Source: Aphelocoma coerulescens | Taxonomy: Eukaryota > Chordata > Aves > Passeriformes > Corvidae | Direction of reading: 5' to 3' | Assembly (NCBI RefSeq): GCF_041296385.1 | Contig: NC_091023.1 | Location: 20,984,924 to 21,048,923, forward strand | DNA length: 64,000 bases | Part shown: positions 1 to 13,431 of the stretch, piece by piece | Layout of the letters: every line of letters begins with the position of its first letter | Position numbering within the stretch: position 1 is the first letter of the stretch | Notes under the pieces: model-generated | Told to the model about the DNA's origin: nothing | The model's input: the letters and a program-made list of their open reading frames with translations, nothing else | Database searches by the model: none | Program-made: the position numbers and the translations under genes

Positions 1-3000
1 ACTAGTGTAATTGGGAGTAAAACTTGGCTTTTCAAGTCTACTTCTATTTTTAAAATCTTCTCTGTCAAGTTTCATGAGGTCAGATGTGAAGATGAATTTG
101 TTGTTTAAGCTTCTTCCTCCTGCAGGCAAAAAGCTTAATCATTTTTTTCTACTGACCTTGTCTTGTCTAAAGATGAGTCAATGAATCAAGTTATGAATGA
201 TATATCATGAATAAATGATTTATGCCAGGTCAGATCAAATATGATGTATTACTTAGGTCCTTGAGTATTATTGCATATAAAGATTTATCCAAAGTGTCAT
301 ACAATTGGTCAGGGAGAGAATTCTTAAGTCTTTGTACATCCTCTTGGAAAAAAAAACCATGAAAAACCCTCCAGTATATAACTGTTCTCTGACTAGAGAA
401 ATCTATCTTGGCAAAAAATCTCTGTCTTTGACAAAGGCATAAGAAAGACAGTCCAGCATTCACAGTTCTCTGCAGGAATGCAGGAGCTTCCAAGCCTTCC
501 TGCATTTTTCTTTCTTAGTCCCACTGTCGATAGCAGAGGAAAACAGAAAACCTCTTTAGGTTGTAAGGGTGCTGTGACACTGCCCAGCTGAGAGCCCTCA
601 GGGCAATCACACAATACAGCAATTTATTTTCATGTAAAATTTACAAGAATGATTTTTCCCTCATAAATTTACTTACAGGTTCAGAACAACTTTCTGCCTT
701 AGCCTTCATCATATTGATTACTCATTATTGAATTCCTAACAGTATTGGAATGCAAATACCTTCTCTGACACGTTTCTCCAAAAAGGATTACATTGCAGCA
801 GTAGCCAATGCCCCCTCTTAAGAGGTTTTATTAAAGTAATTACAAACTTGGAAACAGTTCCTTGCGTGGGCTGGACTGGAGATCCCTGGAGTGTGTTGGC
901 TGAGGCCTGGTCATAACTCTCTGCAAAGAAAACTGGTGCAGAAAAGCTATAAAAAAACTTACTAAAATATTATGATGGGAACAAAAAAAAAGTTCTATTA
1001 GCCTTCTCAACTTCCTGCTGTTCCCGTTCTTGTTCTGTAAATCTGATGGTGCGGGGTTCCCCTTTCCCAATGCACTTAACTCTCCTTCCCAGTCACCATT
1101 ACTAATTCCAATATTGCCATACTGGGAAGGACCTTCCAACACCACCAGGATCAGACCTTATGATGTCACCTGTTTTATGTCTACTTAACGAGTTATGCAT
1201 CATGGTCAATGATTTAGTTTCATTTATTATAAAATCATAAAGTGATGGGCATCAGCACACGCAATCTGAAGCAAACTAACAAATTCTGAAAAGGCTGTTT
1301 TCTCAGAAATGCTAAGAGATGACAGAAAATTGGGTAAATAGAATTATTCTGAAAAGAAGGAGTTTGTCTTATCCTGACCAGTTAGTAATTGCACATGGAT
1401 GGTGAAGGCCTCATGGAAATAAGAGCAAAAACCATGAGAAATGAATCATCTGTCAAATATTTTGCACTGTATTGTGACCAGAACTAAGTACCTGCAGTCA
1501 GTTTACAAAGATGCATCAAACTGCACAGCCTAGAATCAATTCCTTGGATGGCCAGCAAAGAAAGTGAGGCAGAATTCTGCCAATCTAAACCCACACAGTT
1601 AGGAGGTACAAAGCTGGTTTAAAAAGTACCACGATGTTGCATCCAGTCACCGCAAATTGTTATCGCTAAATCTAACAATGAAGCATCAGTGAAGTGTGCC
1701 ACAGAACATCAAGTTAAATTCTTCATAAATTAATAAAAATGTTACATGCCGTGAATTTATGCATTGGCTTTTCTTACTGTAAAAAGAATTATTTAAAAAG
1801 ATGCCTTTTTATTTCAACTGCTACTTTCCCTGCTATTTTATAATAGTGAATGATAATGAAGTTGTCATTTTACATACAGGATAATAAATTTCCTTGCTAT
1901 GAATACAAGGCTATTGCTCACTCATAGGGCCCTGATTATGTTGTGCTAGGAGAGCATGACAAGTGCTTTATGAATGGCACAGTCCTGAAAGTGAGCTCAG
2001 TCAGTGCTCATTAGAGGGTCATCCTCCTAGAATTTGAAAAAGTGAACTTCATGCGTGGGGATATTCTCTAATTTTTCACACTCACTGTATAAGTAACACC
2101 TGCACATCAAGGTCTCCCAGCATAGTTCTGCATCTTCATTTCAGTTAAAGCAGTGATCTTTCACTTTAGGAAAAGCAGTGGCACATGACATATGTGGAAA
2201 CTTACTCAGCTAATTTGACCATCTTTCTTACACAGTCCCATGCTGACAAACACCTGCCTGTCACCCTGGCTGGAGACAAATCCACCTCTACGAATTCCTG
2301 CACTGAGGTCTTTTATTATTCAAAGGAAAAACACTGAAATACAGTTAGAAATGTCAACCTGTTTGTGGTAGATGCAGATGGCAATCTCCTTTTTTTTTGT
2401 CCGTGTTTCTCTGGATGCCCTATTCCAGTTGGGAATATAACAGCTCATTTCTGATGGGTATTATACACTTCAGTGTCTGAAAAGTCACACAGAAGTGACC
2501 TTCTCTCACATTACAACCTGCACATATCCATGCAGCTTAGACTCAAACCAGTTTTTAACCCTTTCTCCCTGTGTGTTAACAATCTCCACAGGTTTATACT
2601 ATGAAAGTGAAAGCTTTTCTCACTCATTTTGATGCTTCAGTATTGACGTAATATTTATCCACTTTCTGTCACTCCAGATACTAGTTTTTAAACCTTCATT
2701 CTAAAATGCATAACCATGTGAACACTCCTGTTTTAAGTTTTATATTCTATATTTCTGTATCTTCAGCTTTCATAGTTCATTTCTGACTATTCTTTCCTCT
2801 TCAAGCAGAAGATACAGTGCCACAGTTCTGGTGGGGCACTGTGCTCATCATCTTCCTCCCCAGTCTGAGCTAGGAGATACAGGACACTGAAACTGATTTG
2901 TATTATACAAAGTAAAAGCAGGTAACTGTGCAAGGGAGCAGCCCCGTTTTAAGTTCAGTGCTTGCTGTTAAAGCCACAACACACGTTCAAAGGAAGTAGG

Positions 3001-5212
3001 TATTGGCAAGGTATTAGTTCAGATGTGTGCTCTCATTTGGGCAGGAAAAGTAACCCCTGACCCAATGGGGTAATTCCTCTCAGGCACAGCACTGACCTCA
3101 CTCAAATACACCAAAGATGAATTGGAGGCAATGACTAGAAACCTTAGCAGAGTTCTCTTGAAGTGAGATAGTCAAGCAGTGTCAGAAACGCTTCCATTTG
3201 TTTGAGCTGAGCTCCAACCAGTGATGAGCCCTTCACTTGATGTGAGCTGACAGCCTCAAAGAGCGATCTCGGCGTGCAACACTCGAGACACAGCCCAGAG
3301 CCTCTGTGCCCAGAGCAGGCCCATCAGCACAGAGACACTGAGGCTTGTTAGAAATAAAGTCAATGGACTCTTCAAGGTCACTGTACTGAAAGAAATCTTT
3401 GCTTTGGTGCCTTTGGGCATTTGCCTCAACAAAGGCTTCAAGGCTTTTTAAGTTCAGATATTTACACCCAGCTTACCTCATCCAGCGCTGGAAGCATCCA
3501 TTCCAGTTCTCACCTTTTGGGAGGAAATGGTGATGCAGTTGCTTTTACTGAATATCCCAAAATTTGGCTCCCAGCACCTCTCTCATCTGATGGGATGAAC
3601 TGCTGGTGCTGGTCTGCAGTGCACTTGGAGGCAGACTCAGAGCACCAGAGTCGTTTGGGCAAGAGCCAGCCCTCCACCCTGTGCTTTCTGGTGCCTGGTG
3701 CCACAGAACTGCCCTATCAGCACTGCCTTTCCCAGTGCACACCCACTTCTGGCACTGGGGACTTCCAACCCACTGCTGGCCCCATCAGAACCTGGGCAGA
3801 ATCTGTTTCTACTCCCTTAGTGCTCATCAGCCAGGTACAGAAACACTTCACTGTGACAGCGTCAAATTATTCATTTATTTCACTCTCATGGTTACCAAAC
3901 CTGCACTCCATATAAAAAGCAAATGCCTTCATAATTACATGATCCTGTATACTTGAATCCCACATGGATCTCTGTCCTAATACTGGATGAGAAATACATT
4001 TCTTAATGCCATGGCAATCTCAAGGTTAGAGAAATCAGCGGAAAAGATTGGATATATATAGCTCCAATCTCTTGGGAAATTCTCTGCTCTATACCAAACC
4101 TGACTACTTGGAATCCTTATGTGTTAAATATATTTTTAAAAAAAATCCTGCTCAGGTAGATACTGAGGATAATGGTCCAATCTCCTAATCAGAGCCACAG
4201 AGGAAGATACTGGTACCCTGGCAAAACCAATTTTATTTCAATGCCATTTTTCATTAGTATTGACTTCCACAAATCTATCAGCAGGAATTGCAAATCAGGG
4301 ACTTATCTAAAATTGTTGATATACAGGTGGCTTTTATTTTCATGGTACAGGCCTACGTGGCTTAGAGAAAACACATCCTGAAGGAATATTTTTCACAAAT
4401 TAGTCTTTAACATTACATGAGATATTCCAGTCAGAGCTGCACTTTGTAGGGAGTTAATTTATCAAATGAGGTTAACTATCTAGCCATGATTGAAAATATC
4501 AACAAGATATTCATTTTTCCTTTCAATATGGTGAACAGGAAAGCAGTTTCAAAACCAAAACCCTACACAAATTGAAAATAAAAATTGGAAATACACATTC
4601 TTTTACTAAGGCACTATTTCATTACACCTTTCAAGTGCATTTTAAGTACACAAAAGCCTCCAAGTTCTCATATAATATAAGCAAAAAATGGAATTCCTGT
4701 TTTCCTGAGATAAAACCCACTTTATAATCTCTGGACCTCTGAACCACAGGAAAAAGCCTGATCATCTGAATTTCATATAATCTGAATATTACATACAATC
4801 AAGATTTTCAGAATGGACTGGTTTCTTTCTTCAGATAGTATTGAGGCTGTTCAGTAGCTTTCTTTTATATATTTTAGGAGTCTTAGCCTGAATACTGTGA
4901 GTTTGACCCAAAGTCTCTGACTAGTTTTCAAAAACTATGTTCTTAAAAAAATAGAGGGACAATTTCTTCCCACCTGAAAGACCAATTACCTGAATATCTG
5001 GGCTTTCTATATACCAGCACCCAAAAATGTGGATAATTCAAAGTTTACATGTCAGCAAATTATCCCATCCCAGGTTCTCAGGTTCTGTCTAGCTATTTTT
5101 TTCCTTCCTTGCCTTTTTCCTTCTTCCCATTATGCTTTAATGTCCTGGGATCTCCATTACTGAATCAGCAGCTTGAGAGAAATATGCTACAGCTTACTGG
5201 CAGAACCAATTA

Positions 5213-5243
5213 TAAAAAAAAAAAGAAAAAAACAACAAAAAAG
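5213..5243 (+). repeat. A-rich low-complexity run
   Basis: An A-rich stretch interrupted by single G and C residues. It encodes only a lysine run in a chance frame. Confidence 0.9.
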
Positions 5244-6137
5244 CAAATGAATATAATTCTAAGCTATTCAGTGCAATGTACATTATACACATCTGCATAT
5301 TCCAGTTTAATTTCTGGCAACAATATCACTATGGAAGAAAACATTGTCTAACTCACGGTGCTTTCACAAAATGCCTCTTGCTGAATTCCAGCCCACAGTG
5401 CCTTCTGTACTAACACTCTCACAAACTCCAAGAATCATATTCAGAGCACAAACAAATAAAATGTGCTTCTTAATCAAAGTATGTAGAATCTACTTACATT
5501 AATGGCCAACGTTCCCTTTTTATTGCACTATGTTATAAAAGTACAAATTGATACAAAGTAAACTAATTTTGCAAATAAGCTGTTTTATTCAGACTCAACA
5601 TTGTATAAAGTGTCATAAAAATCAACCTTTCATTGCACATTTCCACACAACATGATATTTATTGCTTTCCAGAAATCACTGCATCAAGTTTATATTATTT
5701 CATGGTCAAAAGAAAAAAGTAGTTACTTAATATTCTGCATTGACTAGCTATCATTTTTGGCAACGTGATTTTGCGACGTGAAAATGTAGAAGTAGATGGA
5801 ATGACAGAGTCATCACTCAGGCATCTCAAATTCTATGTCAAGGCTTGATAAAGGTGACACAACTTGACAGCTGCTCTTTTGCACACAAAAGGCAGAAATA
5901 CTTGCATATTCCATCTGAGTAGGTAAACTCTGCAAGGTGCTGCAGACTAAAAAATTCCAGTTTGTATTGAGAGCAGCACGGACACTGATAACAGCATTTG
6001 AGCATTAATCTCGCAGGTGCAGCAATGAGGACACACAACACATTACCACACACCTGGGTATGAATGCAATGCTAAAATCTGGCCTTACACAGAAGAGTAT
6101 TATTTTTCACACCTTACTAAAAACCCCCAAAAGTATC

Positions 6138-6207
6138 TGTTTCAAGTATCTTAACTTGTGCTTGCTCACGCTGTATGTGAACAGCTAAGATACTTGGACA
6201 TGAAACA
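6138..6207. other. Imperfect long hairpin, possible pre-miRNA-like fold
   Basis: A perfect 11-bp inverted repeat (CAAGTATCTTA at 6143-6153 and TAAGATACTTG at 6186-6196) is flanked by further pairing: TGTTT at 6138-6142 and AAACA at 6203-6207, with a bulge of about six bases on the 3' side. The loop side contains a second short complementary pair. The total of about 70 nt is in the precursor-microRNA size range. Transcription is unknown and I recognise no known miRNA seed. Confidence 0.35.
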
Positions 6208-9200
6208 TTCCCTGAATTCAATATAGTTCTTCTGGGCAGGGAATCACATTCATTTTCTATTTGTCTCAGAATACCAAATCACAGAATGTGGGATAAGAGT
6301 ATGTTGCATATTAACTCACATAAACTGCAAATGGAAAACACAGGGAATTTGTGTTCATCTTATTTGCTCTGAGTATGAAATATTAATGATCTCCTTATTT
6401 CCCCTCTAGTGGATTCACAGATTATAAGATGTTTCAGCTGTTGAGAACACGAAATGAGACTGCATGAAAAAAACGAACAGTATCCAAAACTATTTCAGAA
6501 TCCTCAGTGTACAGGATGAAAACACCAAAAGTTTGGGAAGCCCTTGCCAAGTATTTTATTCACTTTTTTTTAAGGATGGGGGCATCAGCAGCTTCTGTAG
6601 CAAGTTCACCCAAAAGTCAGACCCGTCCACCTCTCCTTGGGGTCATTCACACCAGCATCAAGAGTGAGCTACACAAAACCCAAGTGAGGCTACAAGGACA
6701 CTAATTAAAAACTGGAAATGTACTTAGAGCTCAGACAAACCCTCAACATGCCACCTGCAGTAAGGGCTTGTAGCAGGTGCTAAGAGCACTTGGTACTGCA
6801 TTGCTCTGTCAGCAGCATGGTCAGGGGAGTACAGCTTCAAATGGGGGAAAATTAACAGGTCTCTGCAAAACGACTGAAAAATAAATTCTCTTAAATAAGT
6901 GCCTCAAAGCATCACACTGCACACCTACAGCACTGCATGGTAAAGCAGCCACTCTAGTATAAAATATAAAAATAGTAACAGTCAGTAAAGGACCCTCTCC
7001 CAAAGACCATGCTTTGAAATTCCACTCCATCCTAACAAATAATGCAGTAGCGATCAGACCAGGTGGTGTTACACTGTCTGAACACTTGAGAAGTGTTCTG
7101 TAAACATTAAAGCCAGAACACGTTTGAAAGAAAAATAAAGACCAAGATTTCATTTTCAAAGGCTTGCTGGAAAATAAATCAGAGAGAAGTAGCTTAAATA
7201 AAATGCTCATCTTTTTTAACCAAATGGATTAGGCAGATGAGGAAGCATATACTATATTTACACAGCAAAACTGTTGTTCTATGCCTTTATTCTGATTAAA
7301 TTTCCTAAATTAAGCCCTTGTATTAATTTCAACATAGGAAATTTATAAAAGTATGTCTGCATTAACCCATGCCAACATTTATAATAGCTATAAAGTTAAT
7401 TCTAGATTATATCACTTGTACATATACATTTATATTCTGCGCTGTGGGCTTACTTAACATTGACCAAGACACTCCTCCCAATTAAAAAAAAAATATATAG
7501 TCTCGCTTTAGTCTATGTTGAGAGATTAAAGAAAACAGACTAAACAGAAATAATTGATCTTCTGATACCAAATCTTTTGGGAAATTCCATTAATAGTGGC
7601 CAAATTCTGCTGACCTTGCTTACATGGAATAGGACCCTGGTAAGTAATTATGGTAAAGTCAACCCTGCTCAAAGAAACAGACCAGGTCAGTAAGACTGAG
7701 GGGCAACATAATCTTTTTTGCAAATCCATGTAGGTGTACATTTTCTCCAGCTATGACAAGTGTGTCTGAGCAACAGCAGAAAGAACCAGCGGCAGTGGGA
7801 TAATAATTAGAATAAAACAAAGGCTTAACAGCACCATCATTTTAGTAAACATACAGTCTAATTTAGGTATTTTTAAAGCCTTTGCTTCCCGGATGAGTAT
7901 TCATTATTCTTAGGCACTTCCTAGGCTCAAATGTGCATGTTCAAGTACAGGTTTGTGCACAGGGCTTGAATCATCCTTAAAAATGTAAAACACTGCAGGA
8001 CAGCATAATTACACATGTAAGTTTGGTATGTAGCCATCATGTAGCAAATGGTGGATGGTACCTGCAAGGTCAGAGAAATTCTGTGCTTAGATACTGCCTG
8101 TTTTATTTTGTAGACAGGTAGTAGGTAGTACCAATTCTGATTATTTGTCTATAATTTCTTATTCATCCCACTACAGAATTGGATTCAAATAAAGTTCAAA
8201 AGTTTGTTTCAAAACTTTCAAGATTATCACCTGGCTACACTGCTACTTTTGAGGGAATTTCCTGGTTCAGACATTAGAGAGAAAGAAGATAGGAAAAAAA
8301 TCTGCTTCCATTCAGTCAAGCTATAACTGAAAACCTGCTGCTTGCATGTACTCAGAAGTGAATACTTTGAATTTAACAGATGATGTCTCCTAACACTTTA
8401 TCCATTTGGATCTGAGCAGGACTTTTCCACCACTTTCAGCTCTTTATTATGGTCAGCTGTACCAGAATAATAATTTAAACTTGAGGGAGGTGAGTTGAGA
8501 ACTGAAAGGGGAAAAAAAGCATGACTGAGATCAGAGAGAGAAAAGAGGGGGATTAACTTGGTGGTTGGCAAATTAAAGGGGAGCTTAAGAAGTGATAAGG
8601 AAGCAGAATGGAGACAGAAAACCAGTGGGAATGGCTGAGAAAAAGGTGGTGAGGGATGGGAAAAATCATCACATTACAAAAAGATGTCAGAGAAGCTGAA
8701 TGCAGGAGATTGGAGAAGATGGTGTGAGAGGGAGAGAAAACAGCCAGATGGGTAAATCCACCCAAAACTATCACTGCATTGGTATCCCAAGAAATTTTTA
8801 TCATTATTATAACATATAATAGACCATAAATATTTTTGTATTCTATATTTGAGACATTTACTTGTCCTACTGGAGACTCTGTCTCAAATTCTGTAGATTC
8901 AGAGCCCCAAAAGAAGACACCTTACTTTGTTTTGAACACCAAGAGTGCTGTACAAGGCTAACTCTTTCCCAAACTCAGGTCCAAGGCATTTAAAATGAGA
9001 TTTGTTTCTATCACTCACTTTTCTGGGACTGGTGTGACACTGCTAAAATGTTACAGAGTGCCAAAGGGAAGGAACATCTTCCACACTGTGCTTGTTTCCT
9101 GAGATAGCGACAAAGCACACCACGATGCCAGAGGTGCCCACTTCTGAGTGGCACAGATAACAGCTCCCAGCACAGGGCCTGGCAGGGAATCTTCACTGCT

Positions 9201-9664
9201 CCTTGGAAAACACAGACCAGACATAACATTGCTTATAGCATTTGACTCTTTTAAAGCCAGAACGAGCCATAGAATTATCTTACCTTTCTTTCCACTCAAC
9301 ACAAGCCATACTGAGCCCCCAAAGTCTGGGTAAAGTAGATGCATTTATAGCACGCAGCTACACATGTGCTGATGAGTGATTTCCCTCCCTGCATTTTTTA
9401 ATGCATCTCTTGTTCTCTGTCAGCCTCCTGAAGTACAGAGAAATCCCAGGACTGGGGACCAGGGACTGTACAAAAGACCTCAAAAGATAAGGACATTAGT
9501 TTCTATGACTTAAACTCCATGGCTTGAAGGACAAATCTCATACAAGCTTTCCAACATATAACTGTGAAATCCTAGAGACCTTGACTGAGAGTTTTCACTA
9601 AATGAAATTATGGTTACCTTTTGAATGTTTGCAATTGAACTAATTACAATGACTTAACAACTTA

Positions 9665-9890
9665 GAAATATAGGGAGGAAGTTGGAGGAACTGTTTCTAC
9701 AGAAGAATGAAACACGTTCTCAGTGAGGGTAGCCATGCACTGGCACAGATTGCCCAGACAGGCTGTGGAATCTTTATCTCTGGAAGGTATTCAAAAGTAA
9801 TCTGAACACAGCTGCCCTGGGGAGGCTGTTTTTAGGTGACCCTGCTTGAACAGGGAGGTTGGAACCTCCAGTTGTTCCTTCTGTAATACC
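9665..9890 (+). mobile_element. CR1 LINE 3'-end fragment, degraded
   Basis: The sequence follows the CR1 3' region in order: a GTGAGGGT-like start, CACTGGCACAG.TTGCCCAGA, GGCTGTGGAATCT, CTCTGGAAG.TATTCAAAA, GTGACCCTGCTTGAACAGG and GGTTGGAACCTC. The distal end, with CCCTTCCAAC and ATTCTATG repeats, is lost or unrecognisable. The copy looks old and lies in the intergenic region. Confidence 0.85.
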
Positions 9891-12630
9891 TGGAGATTTA
9901 ACCTTTCCCCCTGCAGCTGCAAGAACTGAGGTCAGCTGCAGTGCCTCCTTTCACATCTCTAGACTGAAAGATTTTCCTAAAAGGTAAGTGAGGTAGTGCA
10001 AAGGGTTTGCTAATTGTCTCATGTAGTCATTATTTACATCTATGTTTATGTAGATGCATCATATCACTGCAAGTAAATTAATATTGAAGATATAAGGCGT
10101 TTGTGTGTTTGCATATTCACACAGGTACTCTTTTTCTTGGATGATAAAAACAATTCACTGCCTTTTTTAAGGTTAGTACTCAAAACCCAGCTCCCATGTA
10201 CTTTTTATTCATCTGACTTGATTGTACTTTAGCTTTTTTATGGACTCTTTAAAATACATACTAATAAAACCTTATTGGCTTTTTATTATCAACTGTCTCG
10301 ACATACAAATATTGCAGGCTGCAGGGATTTTCTGGTCACTGTGAGCATGACTCCAGATTAAGTAGCAATCAATGCATTTGTTATAGTGTCTCTTGCAATT
10401 GATGTTTCTGGAAAGCTAACACATTTTTAGTATCATTCAGGCAATTTGCAAACGTACTTCTGCCTTTAAGGGCGCTCTGTTTATTCCAGTACAACATAGG
10501 AATGAACTCAGTCTGGGTAAGCTGCTCTGATTTACTAACTCCTTCCTTTAGCTGATGTTCCACAGCTGGTTGGGCAAAAACTCTATGTTAGAAGCACATC
10601 AGGTACTTAGGACCTTAACTTGCTATAAATTTTTTGAAGTCAATAGGTAGGATTTAAAAATCAATGGAAGGATATGGCTCAAAAGTGCTTTTTTTTCAAA
10701 GCCATAATGGTACAAATATTATCACTGAGCACTCACTTACATGTAACATCTGAACATTGAAATAAAAGCCTACAAAAGATCTGCAAGTGTGAGATGACAT
10801 TGAAATCAATGCATTTAAGTCCCTAAATAGCTCATCTGATTCATCTCACCAACAAGAACATCTGATTGTCCTAGAATAGACAGACATTTACAATAGCAGT
10901 GACTTTCTAGTGGAGTACTTTGAAGTCTACTATTTTAAAAGTGGTTACAGAAGGGCATTAGTGAGAAAACAAGATAAATATTTTAGTTAGGGATTACAGG
11001 GTTGAGAAATCATACATGAGGGATATTGCTCCCACCAGATTTCACTGACTTTGCTGAGTACACTTTGGTTGCATTAGAGGTGGGTTTGGTGGAACATTCT
11101 AAGGATGAGGAAGCCATTATTAAATTCACCTGGTAGAGTTAAAGAAGATGTTAATCTCTATTTTTGGTCTCCTAACAGCACCTGACCCTTTATCATTTAA
11201 CACCGTCAAATCACAGCACTCTAAAGAAAATATGTCACTAAATGAACTGTTAGAACAGTGGTCCCTGTTACAAATATAATTCAAGTGTAGCATCCACAGT
11301 ACATCCCCAAGTCCCCAAAATAAACACACAATTCAACCACTTAAATCTTACCATAATTAAAACTATGAAAACAAGGGGATGAACCAACATCATAAACAAT
11401 GTTATTCTCCACAAGTCAAATTCTCTCTGCACTAAACAGAACTGGTGCCAGCATTAGCAAAAAAATCATCATCAATTTTTGCTGATCATATGCCAAGGAA
11501 AGCTAGAGATAATAATGTCTGAGTCCATGCAGTCCCACTGCCTGGTGCTGAACAAATTCCCACTGCAGAAGCTGCTGTACAAATGCACATCTCTGCCTCT
11601 GGTCAGGCCCGGGGGACTTTTGCCCACTATTCAGTCTTCACTTGTGAAGAAATGTAGCAACACCATAGCTGTATGTACCCAGTCCTGGGCCACTGCTTGT
11701 AGAGGCCCCTTTTCCAAGGAATTTGGAAACAGAAACCCAGATCTGTAAACAACTCATTTCTTGCTATCTGAAGTTTAAAAAGTCTTTCACCAAATTGTGC
11801 ACTCAGAAATTTTCCTGAAGGCAATTTTTAAACATTAATACAGAGACTTTTTCCATTTTTATTACAACCTGAAATGATCCTGTAATGTTTCCATGGCAAA
11901 CAGGGTAACAATGCATTTAACATTTCCATCAAATAAATTATATTTAAATCCTACATATCTAAATAAAATTAATTATTTAAGCTCTAAACTTAGAATCATT
12001 TGAGACCGTAAAACCCAAAAAGGGCTTAACAATTTTAACTGTTTCTATTACTAAGACCTGCAGTTCTCAAATGTATATAGCATCCCCTCAGAGGACACTG
12101 AACCTCCTGCTCCTTTCACTCACAGATTACTTTGGCTAACAGGCAATGGTGTGATTAGAGCCTTCCACCAATGGAAAACAGATTTGAGTTTTAGCCCTGC
12201 AATATGCTTCACCAGCTTGTGCCTGCACACTTGAATTCCTGGTTCTACAGCAGGGAATGGATTTATGTCTTCCTTGTGGTTTTTTGACAACAATCCAGGT
12301 CCTACATGCCAGGCCTGATGGAATGATCCAGCCTGGAATAGTGGGTGGTGTGGCAAAGAGTGATGGAATCCCAAAAATTTTCCCAGGAATTGGAGGTCTT
12401 GTTTTTATTTAAAGCTCTCTGGAAATTTAGAGACCGTGAAGTGGGATGTTTCAGTAATGTCTGATGAAAGTTTGTTAAGGCTTGTAGCCTTTTAAGACTA
12501 GGCAATTCTTTCATTTAACATAAATATTCAAAGCATTTTTGTGCAAGTGTAACTACTGATTCATACACTTCCTATAATCTGAAATCATCACAAAAATTTC
12601 CTCTCCAAGAAACATTAGAGAAAACAACTC

Positions 12631-12636
12631 TTTATT
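12631..12636 (-). terminator. NAALADL2: Candidate poly(A) signal AATAAA, distal
   Basis: This is a second canonical AATAAA on the minus strand, about 600 nt after the NAALADL2 stop and 54 nt beyond the first. It is an alternative cleavage signal. A longer 3' UTR that ends further left cannot be excluded. Confidence 0.35.
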
Positions 12637-12689
12637 TTCATACAGAAATGGAATAATCAAAGTTTATCTGTATTCTCAGAACTGAGGTA

Positions 12690-12695
12690 TTTATT
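12690..12695 (-). terminator. NAALADL2: Candidate poly(A) signal AATAAA, proximal
   Basis: TTTATT on the plus strand reads AATAAA on the gene's strand, 538 nt after the stop codon. It is the first canonical hexamer after the stop. Use of the site is inferred, since cleavage-site context alone is not decisive. Confidence 0.45.
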
Positions 12696-13232
12696 GTTCC
12701 ACAGGAGTAAAGGTGTTTTGTGCATTTCCACTCCGGTGCTGGATACCCATGGAAACACCACATCCTTCAACTACTTACTCTGAACGGAGTAAGGAAGAAG
12801 ATGAGCTTGCTGAAGACCTTAGGAAACTTGAGTCAGATTTTTCTGACAGAGGAAATGGAAATCTCCCCTGGGTGCACATCTGGGGTGTCTCAGAACCAGA
12901 GCTTCAGCACATCGCAGGACGTGCCTGGTACTTCGCAAGATTGAGCTCTTAGTCATAAAAATGTATTTTACATACAAAAATACAGCAGATGTCCTTCCAA
13001 AAATCATCTCTGAAGTGTTACTCCCTCTCTTTATGTTTTATACATTCAGGAACAGACATTTGAGACATACTGTGAACAGTGCAAAATACTGTTTTACATT
13101 TCTTAAACCACGTGTTGCAGTACCTTTAAGCGCCAGCTGAAGAAAAACTTTGATCCTCAGAGCAATTCTGGTCCAAGTTGAACTTTTGTTTAGCAAGTTG
13201 TAAACAAATGTCTTAGAACACAGAGAATCCTC

Positions 13233-13431
13233 TCATTTCTTTCCAGCTAAGGTGGTCTCAAACACATCAAGTCCTGCTTTGAAATAAACCTGAGCTGAAT
13301 TGATGCTGTTCAGAACCTCTGACAAGGCTGCTTGAATGGTCTCATTTGACTGATGTAGTTTGCAGTGCTCAAGTGCCTCCAGCAGTACTGAAAACTGGCT
13401 TGTCCTGTCATCCAGTCTGTAAAGAATATTT
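13233..13431 (-). CDS. NAALADL2: NAALADL2 terminal coding exon (C-terminus and stop codon)
   Basis: This is the last coding exon of the inactive N-acetylated-alpha-linked acidic dipeptidase-like protein 2, a type II membrane protein of the M28 / transferrin-receptor-like family. On the minus strand a pyrimidine-rich tract ending in CTCTTTCAG (AG at 13433-13432) precedes the exon. The first base completes an Arg codon begun in the preceding exon (phase 2). The exon then reads 65 residues, from NILYRLDDRTSQF through NSINSAQVYFKAGLDVF to LAGKK, and stops with TGA at 13235-13233. The text matches my memory of the vertebrate NAALADL2 C-terminus. In this family the segment belongs to the helical transferrin-receptor-like dimerisation domain, which lies outside the cell. 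One N-glycosylation sequon, NET, is visible near residue 29 of the exon. The open frame running to an ATG at 13445 is an artefact, because the bases above 13431 are intron. Confidence 0.95.

Larger units (their letters stand above)
1..12630. other. Intergenic DNA downstream of NAALADL2
   Basis: AT-rich DNA beyond the candidate 3' end of NAALADL2. I see no exon with a recognisable domain on either strand. In mammals the region 3' of NAALADL2 is a large gene-poor interval leading toward TBL1XR1, and this stretch is consistent with that. It holds one degraded CR1 (about 9665-9890), an A-rich run near 5213-5243, an imperfect hairpin at 6138-6207, a purine-rich stretch at about 8480-8750 and an unexplained GC-richer patch at about 3420-3860. 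Confidence 0.7.
12631..13232 (-). other. NAALADL2: Probable NAALADL2 3' UTR
   Basis: This is AT-rich non-coding sequence directly after the NAALADL2 stop codon. It contains no AATAAA (TTTATT on the plus strand) until 12695-12690, and a second copy lies at 12636-12631. The true 3' end could be just past either signal or further left, and the boundary is inferred. Small open frames inside it on the plus strand (about 12713-12952) overlap in two frames and look like nothing known. Confidence 0.55.

Noticed and set aside
3256..3441. 61-codon minus-strand frame with a hydrophobic segment
   Set aside because: No homology or splice context, and it overlaps open frames on the other strand in the same GC-richer patch.
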